From Chitinophagales bacterium (GTDB taxonomy: Bacteria > Bacteroidota > Bacteroidia > Chitinophagales > JADIYW01), in assembly GCA_020636535.1 (NCBI GenBank), contig JACJXT010000011.1, positions 2,046,001-2,110,000 on the forward strand: DNA of 64,000 nt. The letters run 5' to 3'. The stretch's first letter is position 1. Every line of letters starts with the position of its first letter. A program made the translations under genes and the position numbers. This document shows, one piece after another, positions 33,724-43,619 of this stretch. The notes under the pieces are model-generated. The model worked only from the letters and a program-made list of their open reading frames with translations, was not told the origin of the DNA and searched no databases.

Positions 33724-36700
33724 TTATCTAGCAATATATAATTTGCCATAACCATTTTCAAAGTATTTATCGGCGGCAGTTGGTCTGAGTTCTATATTAG
33801 CACCATCATTTGATTTAGCAATTACTTTATAGAAGTAAACACCATTAGCTAATTTATCACCATAAGTATCTGTTCCGTCCCAAGCAAAGTCGGTAATATT
33901 AGTACCAATATGAATATTGCCTAATTCTGCTCTAGAAATTTCTTTCACCATTTTACCACTTACACTATATATTTGAATTCTAAAATTATTAGGCACTTCA
34001 CTTCCTGTAATAGTAAATACAAACCTAGTAGAAGTAGAAAACGGATTTGGATAATTCAATAAATTAGTAATTGATGGTTTTCCGTCTACTTTAAAGCGAA
34101 TGGTATAATCATAAATTCCTGCATTATTACTACTTCTGTCTGTTCCTTGTGCTATTAATTCATATTCGCCATCTGCTAGTGTTGGTTTGTAGTACAACCT
34201 TGCTTCGTTATTAGTTGCTAACTGAGCTGCATTGGCTGGAATAAACGAAACACCTTCTGTACTTCCTGTAATTTGAATTGGATTCAAAGGATTGCTTAAA
34301 TCTTTTAAATATATTGTAAAACCATTGGTATCATTCAAAGCCAATTGTTTGTTCTCATCTTTTAGTCTAAATAAAATTTCTGGTGTAGCAGAAACATATT
34401 CATTGTCTGTGATATGCCTTCCATCAAAAGTTACATCTAAAATTGGATTGATATTGTCTTTATCTACAAATACTACAAATTCTGCAAAGTTATTATAGTG
34501 AAATTGCTCTATTTGGTCATTATTTGGATTAACTTCTACTATAATTCTGTTTACTCCATAATAAAAAGGTGTAGGAAAATTATAATTAAAAACGATATCT
34601 AAACTAGACATACCTGGAAGTGGAGCTATTCGTTCATAAAACTCATATACATTATTATTAGCATTGATAATTGTAAACTTCACCAATAAGCTATCCATAT
34701 TTATTGGAGTAACATTTTGCACTGCTACAGTTGCAGTATAATTATCTCCCATGGAAATTGAATCTGCTGATGTATGAAATGTAATTGTTGGATTGACTAC
34801 TGCTTCTGGAGCTTTGTCGTAAGTAATTCGCCAATAATCGAGTTGTGGTGAAGTGCTATGCGTTCTGTCTGTAGAGTTCCATTCTAACTCTAAGAACGGA
34901 TATGTTGTTGCATTTATATTAGCTAATGATAGTGAATTAACAGAAATATTATTATATAATATATTTCTAGTACCATTTGTATCAATACCAATAATATCTA
35001 CATTACTTAAATCATTACTAGGCGTTTCTAATGCATGCCAATCAAATAAAAAATCTTTCCAAAGTTTTGATGGCCCAATTAAAGGCGATTGCATTACACC
35101 ATTTGTCCAATTGCCAGAAAAAATAAAAGTAGTATCTATAATACCTTCTGAAGCTGGTCGTTTTATTTGAATTGGCGTAAATGCAGGATTATTTTTTTGT
35201 AAGAAAAATACAAAAGGCACATTATCTTGTTGATTACGAATTTGTGTTACACCTAAGTTTTCAAAAGCATCAAAAAGAGAGTTTCCATTAATAGCTAAAT
35301 CGTTATTCCATTGAGAATAACCAGCATTATAGAAAGAATAACCCATTACATAAGCATTATCTGGAATAGAGTTTAAGAAATTAGTAAGTACTAATCTTTT
35401 ATAAGCTCCTTCTGTTGGATCGGTATATCTTGTAGGAAATTCTGTTATATCTAAAGGAATAGAGTTTGTTACACAATTCCTGTCTCCATAAGTTCCAAGT
35501 CCAGTATTACCTATTTGATAAGATTGCCAATTTTTATTAGTATTAACATCATAAACAAAGAAAATAAAACTTCTTCTATCACAAGAGTTTCTAGCAATTA
35601 AAAAGTTATCAAAATAAGTTTCTATAGATTGATCACTAATAATTCCATTAATAACTCTAAGTGTTCTAAATGTATTTGGATATTTAAAAATTCTATTATT
35701 TGGAAGTTGCAGTGTTACAAATTTATCTTTTAAATATTGAAAATAATGCGATTGATTCCAACCAGTACTTAGTGATGTATTATATAGGAAAGAACTATTT
35801 CTCCAATTTAATGCATTATTGTATATCGTATCTAAACTGCCACGCCAATAATATACTTTATCTTCTAAATGTGGAATATTTGGATCCCAAACGATAGTAG
35901 CTCCTGGTGCATTTACTCTTTCTGTAACTAATAAAGGAGAATTAAACAATTCTGTAGTATCTATTTGAAAAATGTATTGTCTTGTTGGCGCAAAATTATC
36001 GGCAGTATTAAAAGTTAGTTTAAAATTTGGATTATTAACTATACAAAACTCGTAGGGAAACAAAGGCAAAATATCATCGGCACTAATTACTTTAGTTATA
36101 GTAACTTGGTTGTTGAACTCTGAATATTCATCTATTTCATCACCATAATCTACTTTTATCGTAAATGTATTAATTCCTGCACCAATAAATGGATCTGTTG
36201 GAATCCAAATACTTATATCATCTTCTCTTATGGTACTTGGAATACGCACACTATATGATCTTATAGTTCCATTAGGAAAAATTCTATCAATATTAACTGT
36301 AAAATAATCATTTACAGCTGCACCTAAATTTTGTATGTGAATATTTATTTGAAAAGAATCGTTAGACACATTTGGACTAAAAGGATTGAATGTAATACTA
36401 CTAGCATCTATGTAGTAATCTGGTTTAGTAAATGTATTTATTTTTAGTGCTGGATCTCCATGAAAAATCATCTGTTCTCCCATTAATGGATCTAAAGGTG
36501 TATTAGGCAAGCCAATTACTTTTGATGCAGCTGCTTTTAAAGTATTTCCTATTGCCTCATTATAATGATTAAATGATATATTATTATAAAAATTAGTCGT
36601 ATAGTTATTTAAAGTAGAAGCAATAGCTAAATATATTGGAGCAATAAATCCAATAGCCGCTTTCTCTGGTGCTAGTACAAATCTTTCACTATAGCTATTA

Positions 36701-38700
36701 GCACTGCTACCAAAAATATTCCCTACAAAACAACCATTCGATAATAACAAATGATACTTTCCTTTATTGGTATAATTTTCTGGTACTAAATTAAAATCAA
36801 GTGTGGTAGTAGCAGAGTGACCGAAAAAAGTAATTAAAGAAACACCATTATCAATAAGTGAATCTATAAAAACACTTTGAGCAACTTGTACTGGCTCTGC
36901 ACTTGTTTTAAAAACACTATACACTTTCCCACCATATTTAGCAGCTTCTATAGTTGCTTTATAACCATTTAAATATGCTTTAAATACATCTTGTTCAAAA
37001 CTAGAAAAACCTCCACCTAAATGCACTACACTTTTCATCCACGCTTTATTATCTGGTGTCATATCTGATGGCAGTGTATCTTGCTGAACGGCTTCGTACT
37101 CTTTAACTTTATCTAAGTAGGTTTTAATTTTATCGCCATTTGTAACAACAGATAATCGACCTATACCTATTTGTGGTGTATTTTGTGTAGCAGAACGAGC
37201 TACTAATAAATTATCGGAAGCTGGCGTTCCATATGTTTGTACATATTTATAAGCGTTAGTCTGATAATCAGATCCTTTTCCAATAATAAATGCTAACTCT
37301 GGTTTAATAGTAAAATTATCTATAGCATAGTTTACAAAATTTCTAATAGCCAATGGATGTTGCTCTACACCATAAATATACTGATCGTTTAATTGATCGA
37401 TGTAAAAGATATTAGCATTATAACTTCCTCCTGCAACAGAGTTTCTATAGTTTTTATACTCTTGTAAATAATTTACACCGCTAGTACTTGTATTAAATGT
37501 AACATTAGATATAATTAAATAATTTCCTTGATTATTTAAAGCTGCATAATTGGTAAAATTTCTAGCAGTTAACGAAGTAATATAATTAATCTGCGTTACA
37601 TCGCTGGTAGATAAAATTAATTTAGTTTTAGGTAATGCAGTTGCTGGTAAATTAAATACAATTTTAGTTCCAACAACAATTCCTTCATACCTTTGTTTAT
37701 TATTTACATCATATAAAATTGGTCTTAAACCACCATTACTAAAATTAGTAACTTCAAAATAAACTGCATTGGTTTTATCTATGCTAAATTGAAATAATGA
37801 TTTATTTTTAAAATTATAATTACAAGGATAGGTTAATTGCACTGCAATTGCTCTAATAGATTCGCCAGTAAGTTGTGTAGCAGCAGTTATACTAGTATTA
37901 CCCGTTAAGTTTATAGTATTAGCATCAAAAGATAAATCTAGTTTTCTTACCATTCTACCAAAAAAATTATCCGTATATTGAAATATATTTCCTGCCTTTA
38001 CTAGTATACTATGGCTCACTTGATTGACAAAGAAATTAATTTTAAGATTAGCCGTTAGTCCACTTGCATAATACGCATTATTTGTATTTATAGTATAACC
38101 TCCACTTAAAGCACCAGAATAACCTTCTGCCATATCGAAATCAGAATTGTATAAATCACTTACACCTGCATAAGCTAAAACACCGTCATTTTTTGTAGTA
38201 GAAAATTTTTCTTCGGTAGTATAACAATACGCTTCTTTTGTTGGATGAACCGTAGTATCGTTTGTAACAGCTGTAATTCTTGAATTAACTACAAATGGAT
38301 CTATGGTTAAAAAATATGGAGCATTATCTGTAAACAAACTTTTTCTATCGTGTGGTTGATCTGTTGTTGGATTTTTATACAAAGCTACATCTAAACTACC
38401 ATCGTTCATTTCTCCATAAAACTCAATAAAATCACTTGTGCCAAACAAATTCAAGGTAGAAGCATATACAGGAACTTCTTGTCCGTATCTATACAACTTA
38501 ATATCTGAACCTTTTAAAATAGATGGATTAATACCTGCACTGACTAGATTACTATAATTAATTCTACACAAGCCATTTGTATTAACTGTAAATTTATAAT
38601 AAGTTTTAGAATAATCTATCCATTCATTGCCATAAGTTTGTGCTTCTGCTTTAAAAATAAACAGCGTACACAATAGTATACAAGCAAATATTTTATTCAT
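33724..38700 (-). CDS. porU: Type IX secretion system C-terminal signal peptidase PorU
   Basis: About 1658 residues from the ATG at 38700 (MNKIFACILLCTLFIFKAEA signal peptide), preferred to the upstream ATG at 38730 because it follows the porV-like stop by 1 bp. N-terminal beta domains precede a gingipain-like C25 peptidase: LITFFGHSATTTLDF supplies the catalytic His and LLLSNGCFVGNIFG the catalytic Cys. After Ig-like repeats (DYFTVNIDR, DSLLVKFTI) it ends in a type A sorting domain (LLNYPNPFSTSTRFVF ... GVYFYKVIAKS). PorU cleaves the C-terminal signal of T9SS cargo at the outer membrane and attaches it to lipid. It forms an operon with the porV-like gene upstream. Confidence 0.92.
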   Translation of the reverse strand: MNKIFACILLCTLFIFKAEAQTYGNEWIDYSKTYYKFTVNTNGLCRINYSNLVSAGINPSILKGSDIKLYRYGQEVPVYASTLNLFGTSDFIEFYGEMNDGSLDVALYKNPTTDQPHDRKSLFTDNAPYFLTIDPFVVNSRITAVTNDTTVHPTKEAYCYTTEEKFSTTKNDGVLAYAGVSDLYNSDFDMAEGYSGALSGGYTINTNNAYYASGLTANLKINFFVNQVSHSILVKAGNIFQYTDNFFGRMVRKLDLSFDANTINLTGNTSITAATQLTGESIRAIAVQLTYPCNYNFKNKSLFQFSIDKTNAVYFEVTNFSNGGLRPILYDVNNKQRYEGIVVGTKIVFNLPATALPKTKLILSTSDVTQINYITSLTARNFTNYAALNNQGNYLIISNVTFNTSTSGVNYLQEYKNYRNSVAGGSYNANIFYIDQLNDQYIYGVEQHPLAIRNFVNYAIDNFTIKPELAFIIGKGSDYQTNAYKYVQTYGTPASDNLLVARSATQNTPQIGIGRLSVVTNGDKIKTYLDKVKEYEAVQQDTLPSDMTPDNKAWMKSVVHLGGGFSSFEQDVFKAYLNGYKATIEAAKYGGKVYSVFKTSAEPVQVAQSVFIDSLIDNGVSLITFFGHSATTTLDFNLVPENYTNKGKYHLLLSNGCFVGNIFGSSANSYSERFVLAPEKAAIGFIAPIYLAIASTLNNYTTNFYNNISFNHYNEAIGNTLKAAASKVIGLPNTPLDPLMGEQMIFHGDPALKINTFTKPDYYIDASSITFNPFSPNVSNDSFQINIHIQNLGAAVNDYFTVNIDRIFPNGTIRSYSVRIPSTIREDDISIWIPTDPFIGAGINTFTIKVDYGDEIDEYSEFNNQVTITKVISADDILPLFPYEFCIVNNPNFKLTFNTADNFAPTRQYIFQIDTTELFNSPLLVTERVNAPGATIVWDPNIPHLEDKVYYWRGSLDTIYNNALNWRNSSFLYNTSLSTGWNQSHYFQYLKDKFVTLQLPNNRIFKYPNTFRTLRVINGIISDQSIETYFDNFLIARNSCDRRSFIFFVYDVNTNKNWQSYQIGNTGLGTYGDRNCVTNSIPLDITEFPTRYTDPTEGAYKRLVLTNFLNSIPDNAYVMGYSFYNAGYSQWNNDLAINGNSLFDAFENLGVTQIRNQQDNVPFVFFLQKNNPAFTPIQIKRPASEGIIDTTFIFSGNWTNGVMQSPLIGPSKLWKDFLFDWHALETPSNDLSNVDIIGIDTNGTRNILYNNISVNSLSLANINATTYPFLELEWNSTDRTHSTSPQLDYWRITYDKAPEAVVNPTITFHTSADSISMGDNYTATVAVQNVTPINMDSLLVKFTIINANNNVYEFYERIAPLPGMSSLDIVFNYNFPTPFYYGVNRIIVEVNPNNDQIEQFHYNNFAEFVVFVDKDNINPILDVTFDGRHITDNEYVSATPEILFRLKDENKQLALNDTNGFTIYLKDLSNPLNPIQITGSTEGVSFIPANAAQLATNNEARLYYKPTLADGEYELIAQGTDRSSNNAGIYDYTIRFKVDGKPSITNLLNYPNPFSTSTRFVFTITGSEVPNNFRIQIYSVSGKMVKEISRAELGNIHIGTNITDFAWDGTDTYGDKLANGVYFYKVIAKSNDGANIELRPTAADKYFENGYGKLYIAR

Positions 38701-38701
38701 A

Positions 38702-39826
38702 TTATTCAACATTATTTGAATTTTGTTCAACAGGAATTACTATAGGTTCTTTGTCGTTTTTATCTTTTCTTTTATTAATCCCAACTCTAGCAGAAACCAC
38801 ATGCGAATATTGGTTATTCGATGCTTTACCTACATCTGTATAAGCATAATCTACAAAAATACTTCTAAACCTTAAACCAACACCTAAGTTTGGCTGAACG
38901 GTCATTTTATTCTTTCCATTCTCATCAGGTATTTTTTGAAAATTACCCACTCCTGCTCTTAAATAAAAAATCTCAAAAAAACCAGCTTCTACACCCAATC
39001 TTGGATCCATACTAAACGCATTGGTAGCAATCAGTGTGTTTCTTTTACCATCTGTAGTAATTTCCCAATCTAACTCAGCATTTAAACTTACTTTTTTAAA
39101 CTGTTTATTATAAGCAGCACCTAACTGAATTCTTGGCAAAGTAATTTCTAATGAACTCTTAGGAATTTCATTATTGGTTTGAGCTAAAATTTGTTTTTCT
39201 TTATCTGTAAATGAAAAAGACCAAGCATTAAATGTAGTAGTAATATCTTTAACTGTTAAACCAATCTTCCAATCTTTAATAGTATAAATAGCACCAACAT
39301 CGACACCAAAACCCCAAGATTTTGCAAAACCACCAGCTTTATGATGTACTACTTTTGCAGTTGCTCCAATAGATAAATTAGGAATAATTTGATTGGCATA
39401 CGACAGTAAAATACCATAATCTCCAACAGAAAATGATTTTACATTGTCGTAATTAATTGTTCCATCTGGCTCAATTAGTTCTAAAGTGTTCGGAATATCA
39501 TCTACACCAAAACGAAGAAAATTTAATGCAAATGCATGTTTATTACTATCCAAAGGAAATGCAATTCCAGCATAATCGTATTTAGCAATACTAGCAAAAT
39601 ACTCGCTATGCATAAAGCTAAATTGTATATTATTTTCAATTTTTGTTAAACCAGCGGGATTCCAATAACCAGCAGTTACATCATTTGTAGAAGCAACGAC
39701 AGCATTGCCTAAACCAAAGTTATGAGCTCCTACACCAATATACATAAAATCGTTACTATACTTTGGTGGTTGAGCCGAAAGTGTTACAACAAGTGATGTA
39801 AATATAAACAAAAAACATTTTTTCAT
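38702..39826 (-). CDS. PorV/PorQ-family type IX secretion outer-membrane protein
   Basis: 374 residues from the ATG at 39826 (MKKCFLFIFTSLVVTLSAQ); the earlier TTG at 39832 is not needed. SNDFMYIGVGAHNFGLGNAVVA and DVTAGYWNPAGLTKI are the FadL-like PorV signature, with a beta-barrel to the end (GLRFRSIFVDYAYTDVG). A short Lys/Asp-rich tail with EPIVIPVEQ follows. PorV carries secreted T9SS proteins to the PorU attachment complex, and being immediately upstream of porU fits that. It could be the PorV2 subtype found in several Bacteroidota. Confidence 0.88.
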   Translation of the reverse strand: MKKCFLFIFTSLVVTLSAQPPKYSNDFMYIGVGAHNFGLGNAVVASTNDVTAGYWNPAGLTKIENNIQFSFMHSEYFASIAKYDYAGIAFPLDSNKHAFALNFLRFGVDDIPNTLELIEPDGTINYDNVKSFSVGDYGILLSYANQIIPNLSIGATAKVVHHKAGGFAKSWGFGVDVGAIYTIKDWKIGLTVKDITTTFNAWSFSFTDKEKQILAQTNNEIPKSSLEITLPRIQLGAAYNKQFKKVSLNAELDWEITTDGKRNTLIATNAFSMDPRLGVEAGFFEIFYLRAGVGNFQKIPDENGKNKMTVQPNLGVGLRFRSIFVDYAYTDVGKASNNQYSHVVSARVGINKRKDKNDKEPIVIPVEQNSNNVE

Positions 39827-39989
39827 ATCCAATATGTTAGATAAGCATATATAGAAAAACTACTACTATACTTATCTGTAAAATTATTTAAAATTATTTA
39901 CAATAAGATTAAAAAAGCTAAATTTTCGTTGCATTTCGTAAAATTGTGAATATTAACAGCAAGACAACGACTATTGAAAAAATAGATTG

Positions 39990-39997
39990 TATTTTTG
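39990..39997 (+). promoter_or_regulatory. -7 box before tyrS that favours the 40012 start
   Basis: TATTTTTG fits the Bacteroidota TAnnTTTG -7 consensus, 14 bp before the ATG at 40012. The longer tyrS reading from the GTG at 39946 would begin upstream of this promoter. I see no good -33 partner, so it is tentative. Confidence 0.4.
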
Positions 39998-40011
39998 GCA
40001 AAAAATATTCT

Positions 40012-41292
40012 ATGGGATTTGTTGATGAATTGAGATGGCGTGGTATGCTACATGACATTATGCCTGAAACTGAAAATTTATTGAATAGTGGCAAAGTAGT
40101 AAAAGGTTATATTGGTTTTGATCCAACTGCAGATTCTCTTGGCGTTGGTAATATGGTACAAGTAATGACCTTGTTACATTTTCAGAAAGCAGGACATCAA
40201 CCTATTGCATTAGTTGGTGGTGCAACTGGTATGGTTGGCGATCCAAGTGGAAAATCTCAAGAAAGAAATTTATTAAGTACAGAAGAATTAGAACACAATT
40301 TAGCTTGTCAGAAAAAACAATTAGAACAATTTTTAGATTTTGATTGTGGTGAAAATTCAGCCAAAATTGTAAACAACTATGATTGGTTTAAAGAGTTTAA
40401 ATTTTTAGATTTCATTCGTGATGTTGGAAAACATATGACTATCAACTATATGTTAGCGAAAGAATCAGTACAAAGAAGATTGGAAAATGGTTTGTCGTTT
40501 ACTGAATTTTCGTATCAATTAATACAAGGTTACGATTTCTATCACCTTTGGAAAAATGATGGCGTTTTACTACAAATGGGTGGAAGCGACCAATGGGGAA
40601 ATATTGTAGCAGGAACAGAACTTATTCGTAGAAAAGATGCTGGAGAAGCGTATGCTTTAACTACACAATTAATTAAAAAAGCAGATGGTACTAAGTTTGG
40701 TAAAAGTGAAAGTGGAAATATTTGGTTGGATGCAAAAAAGACATCACCGTATAAATTTTATCAATTTTGGTTACATACTAAAGACAAAGACATAAAAAAC
40801 TTTATAAGCATTTTTACTTTGAAGAATAAAGAAGAAATAGATAATATAATTAAAGAACACGAACAAGCTCCACATTTATGGATTGCTCAGAAAGCTTTAG
40901 CAGAAGATATTACTAAACGCGTTCACGGACAAACAGAATTAGATAATGCAATTAAAGCATCGAATATATTATTTGGCAATTCTACTAAAGAAGATTTTAA
41001 TACACTAAGTATTGAACAACTATTAGATGTGTTTGATGGTGTTCCTTCTTTTAATATTAGTAGAGATAAACTCAACGCTGGTGTTAGTTTGATTGATTTA
41101 TTAGCAGTTGAAACCAATATCATGCCATCTAAAGGTGAAGCTAGAAAAATGATAAACAGTAATGCCATTGCTATTAATATGGAAAAACTAAGCGATGAAC
41201 AACAAGCTATTGATACTTCGTTTTTAATTCAAGATAAACTTTTAGTAGTAAAAAAAGGAAAGAAAAATAATTATTTAATAGTGGTTGAGTAA
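40012..41292 (+). CDS. tyrS: Tyrosyl-tRNA synthetase
   Basis: 426 residues from the ATG at 40012 (MGFVDELRWRGMLHDIMPE), the usual TyrS beginning. The longer frame from GTG 39946 adds 22 residues with no known counterpart. The HIGH-type motif is LGVGN in FDPTADSLGVGNMVQ, GGATGMVGDPSGKSQER and GYDFYHLWKNDGVLLQMGGSDQWGN bind Tyr-AMP, and KFGKS is the KMSKS equivalent. A C-terminal S4 RNA-binding domain (ISRDKLNAGVSLIDLL ... KGEARKMINSNAIAIN) completes it. Charges tRNA-Tyr; essential. Confidence 0.95.
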   Translation: MGFVDELRWRGMLHDIMPETENLLNSGKVVKGYIGFDPTADSLGVGNMVQVMTLLHFQKAGHQPIALVGGATGMVGDPSGKSQERNLLSTEELEHNLACQKKQLEQFLDFDCGENSAKIVNNYDWFKEFKFLDFIRDVGKHMTINYMLAKESVQRRLENGLSFTEFSYQLIQGYDFYHLWKNDGVLLQMGGSDQWGNIVAGTELIRRKDAGEAYALTTQLIKKADGTKFGKSESGNIWLDAKKTSPYKFYQFWLHTKDKDIKNFISIFTLKNKEEIDNIIKEHEQAPHLWIAQKALAEDITKRVHGQTELDNAIKASNILFGNSTKEDFNTLSIEQLLDVFDGVPSFNISRDKLNAGVSLIDLLAVETNIMPSKGEARKMINSNAIAINMEKLSDEQQAIDTSFLIQDKLLVVKKGKKNNYLIVVE

Positions 41293-41304
41293 TTGTATTT
41301 TATA

Positions 41305-41853
41305 ACGCTGATGACAATGATTTTTTTGATTTTACGCTGAAGGTTTTTTAAACTATTGCTGCGATTATCTGCTGAATCTGCATTATCTGTGTTCTATAAT
41401 TCTTGGAACGCTGATGACACTAATTATTATGATTTTACGCTGAAGGTTTTTTAAACTATTGCTGCGATTATCTGCTGAATCTGCATTATCTGTGTTCTAT
41501 AATTCTTGGAACGATGATGACACTAATTATTATGATTTTACGCTGAAGGTTTTTTAAACTATTGCTGCGATTATCTGCTGAATCTGCATTATCTGTGTTC
41601 TATAATTCTTGGAACGATGATGACACTAATTATTATGATTTTACGCTGAAGGTTTTTTAAACTATTGCTGCGATTATCTGCTGAATCTGCATTATCTGTG
41701 TTCTATAATTCTTGGAACGATGATGACACTAATTATTATGATTTTACGCTGAAGGTTTTTTAAACTATTGCTGCGATTATCTGCTGAATCTGCATTATCT
41801 GTGTTCTATAATTCTTGGAACGATGATGACACTAATTATTATGATTTTACGCT
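41305..41853. repeat. 103-bp tandem repeat, about 5.3 copies
   Basis: The marker AGGTTTTTTAAAC falls at 41341, 41444, 41547, 41650 and 41753, exactly 103 bp apart, and the array ends with a partial unit (GATTTTACGCT). Copies 2-5 are almost identical. The first copy has a diverged start (GATGACAATGATTTTTTTG), and the first two junctions read AACGCTGATGAC where later ones read AACGATGATGAC. There is no ORF across the array and no spacer, so it is not CRISPR. It fills the gap between tyrS and the lipoprotein gene at 41912. Confidence 0.95.
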
Positions 41854-41911
41854 AAAAATTTTCTTTGTCATTTATAAAAGTTTTTCATAACTTACATTAA
41901 AATTATAACTT

Positions 41912-42796
41912 ATGAAAAATTTATTAAAACTTTTAATTGCATTTTTTGCACTTTCAATCATTGCTTCTTGTAATAAAGATGATGATAATAACACACCTAT
42001 TACGCCAACACCTACTGATACCATAACTTACAAACCTCGTTTTTTTTCTTACGATTATTATAATGGTGCACTTCTTATTTATGATGTAAGCAATACAGCG
42101 AATGTAAAACAATATGCATATGCTTGGTCTAATACCAGTCATAAATTTGAGTATTCTAAAACAATAGATACATCTTCAAGTGGCGATTATAGACATTATA
42201 TTTCTAAAAATTGGCCGAGTACTGTTACAGATCCTGTTGCAACTGGTGTTTATGGCGTTCATATACAAGATAGAAGTGCAAACAATAATACTTATTTTGT
42301 GTATGCCACAGACAATCCTTTATATGCTATAAATACGAGTACCATGACTGATGACCATACCAATATTCCACTTGCTTGGACAAATGCTGGAGTTATTGAT
42401 GGATATGCTCTTTCTAATGAATATTACAATAGTACAAGTTATGCTTCAAGTCGAATTTTCTTTGATTTGAATAATGACAAATATATTATTCATAGAAGTA
42501 GTAGTATTGTAGAAAATGATTCAATTTCTAACTTTGTTAAAACACCTTTAGGTAATATGACTTCTACTTCTATTGATTTTACTTTGGCAGACGCTGTATT
42601 TTATATTGAAAGAGGTTTAGACGATAGATATCCTTATGAAACACTAATTTATTTTTTAGATTACGAAACCATGCAGTATGTATTAGTAACTAGAAAAACG
42701 GACTCTATTACAGTAAACGGAAAAAATACTTTAAGAACAACAACATGGCAACCAATATCTAATTTAATAGATAGTTGGAAGGTTGATTTACAATAG
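41912..42796 (+). CDS. Putative outer-membrane or surface lipoprotein
   Basis: 294 residues. The signal MKNLLKLLIAFFALSIIASC ends in lipobox IASC, followed by the acidic linker NKDDDNNTPITPTPTDT; this Asp-rich tether after the lipidated Cys resembles the lipoprotein export signal described in Bacteroidota. The mature part is beta-rich, with repeated aromatic strands and a YLFFDLNNDKYII-like block (RIFFDLNNDKYIIH), resembling HmuY-like heme-binding proteins in general style. That similarity is weak and no function is claimed. It is preceded by the tandem repeat array. Confidence 0.7.
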   Translation: MKNLLKLLIAFFALSIIASCNKDDDNNTPITPTPTDTITYKPRFFSYDYYNGALLIYDVSNTANVKQYAYAWSNTSHKFEYSKTIDTSSSGDYRHYISKNWPSTVTDPVATGVYGVHIQDRSANNNTYFVYATDNPLYAINTSTMTDDHTNIPLAWTNAGVIDGYALSNEYYNSTSYASSRIFFDLNNDKYIIHRSSSIVENDSISNFVKTPLGNMTSTSIDFTLADAVFYIERGLDDRYPYETLIYFLDYETMQYVLVTRKTDSITVNGKNTLRTTTWQPISNLIDSWKVDLQ

Positions 42797-42811
42797 TACA
42801 ATACTATATAT

Positions 42812-43222
42812 ATGATAATTAGACAAACTAAAGCTATTGAGCTTAGTAAAGTCTTAGCATTCTATAATACTTGTAATTATGGTGGTGGTACTACTTTAAA
42901 TGATGTAATTGTTTGTGCTGAACAAGATGGAAAAATATTAGGTGTAGTTAGACTTTGCATTGAAAATAATATTCTTGTTTTGAGAGGCATGCAAGTAGAT
43001 AAACAATTCCAAAGACAAGGTATAGGAAAAGCATTACTAAAACATCTCAACAAAATAATTGGTACACAGACTTGTTATTGTATACCTTATGGTCATTTAG
43101 AACATTTTTATTCAAGTATTGGATTTGAAAAAATTGAAGAAGCTCATATACCTTCTCATTTATTACAAAGACTAAATACTTACAAACAAAAAGACCAATC
43201 TATGATTGTAATGAAAAAATAG
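42812..43222 (+). CDS. GNAT-family N-acetyltransferase
   Basis: 136 residues. The acetyl-CoA-binding motif A is VDKQFQRQGIGKALLKHL (Q-x-x-G-x-G), preceded by beta4 LRGMQV and followed by the motif B region FYSSIGFEKIEE. Full GNAT length for this small subclass. The substrate (amine or protein N-terminus) is unknown. It follows the lipoprotein gene by 15 bp on the same strand and is convergent with the ferredoxin gene, with only 25 bp between stops. Confidence 0.85.
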   Translation: MIIRQTKAIELSKVLAFYNTCNYGGGTTLNDVIVCAEQDGKILGVVRLCIENNILVLRGMQVDKQFQRQGIGKALLKHLNKIIGTQTCYCIPYGHLEHFYSSIGFEKIEEAHIPSHLLQRLNTYKQKDQSMIVMKK

Positions 43223-43247
43223 TTTAACTAGAAAATCACTAACTATA

Positions 43248-43529
43248 TTAACCTTCGTCGTAAGAAATAACTACTCGCTCTGATTTTGGATGCGACTGAC
43301 AAGTTAATATAAATCCTTCTGCAATCTCTTCTTCTGTTAATGGTTCATCATCGTCCATTTCTACTTCGCCTTCTATTAACAATGCTTTACAACTACAACA
43401 AGCCGCTACTCTACAAGCATGTGGTGGATCTAAATCAGCATCAATTGCAGCGTCTAAAATTTTATCTCGCTCATCTACAATTAATTCATGTTCTAAACCA
43501 TCTAATATTATTTTTACTTTCGATTGCAT
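43248..43529 (-). CDS. 2Fe-2S ferredoxin (plant/PaaE C-terminal type)
   Basis: 93 residues from the ATG at 43529 (MQSKVKIILDGLEHELIVDE); the longer reading from 43625 would overlap the divergent hydrolase gene. CRVAACCSCKA holds the C-x4-C-x2-C cluster ligands, with an extra Cys, and ILTCQSHP the fourth ligand about 30 residues on. EGEVEMDDDEPLTEEEIAEG matches the ferredoxin domain of phenylacetyl-CoA epoxidase reductases, but the flavin domain is absent, so it is a free electron carrier. No obvious redox partner adjoins it. Confidence 0.88.
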   Translation of the reverse strand: MQSKVKIILDGLEHELIVDERDKILDAAIDADLDPPHACRVAACCSCKALLIEGEVEMDDDEPLTEEEIAEGFILTCQSHPKSERVVISYDEG

Positions 43530-43590
43530 ACAAAATATTTGATTGCTATAATACAAAAATTCAGTAATATCAAGAACATTTGTACTCTTT

Positions 43591-43610
43591 TTTTGTATTT
43601 TTATACAAAA
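43591..43610. promoter_or_regulatory. Perfect dyad between divergent ferredoxin and deacylase genes
   Basis: TTTTGTA and TACAAAA (43591-43597 and 43604-43610) flank 6 bp, ending 9 bp before the ATG of the deacylase gene. It could be an operator in the 90-bp divergent promoter or a small hairpin near the translation start. The AT-richness makes chance occurrence possible. Confidence 0.3.
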
Positions 43611-43619
43611 GTTAAATAA

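Noticed and set aside
39946..40011. Longer tyrS start at a GTG
   Set aside because: It adds residues with no counterpart in the family and starts before the likely -7 box.
41305..41853. Possible CRISPR array
   Set aside because: The units are contiguous 103-bp tandem repeats with no unique spacers, and no cas gene is nearby.
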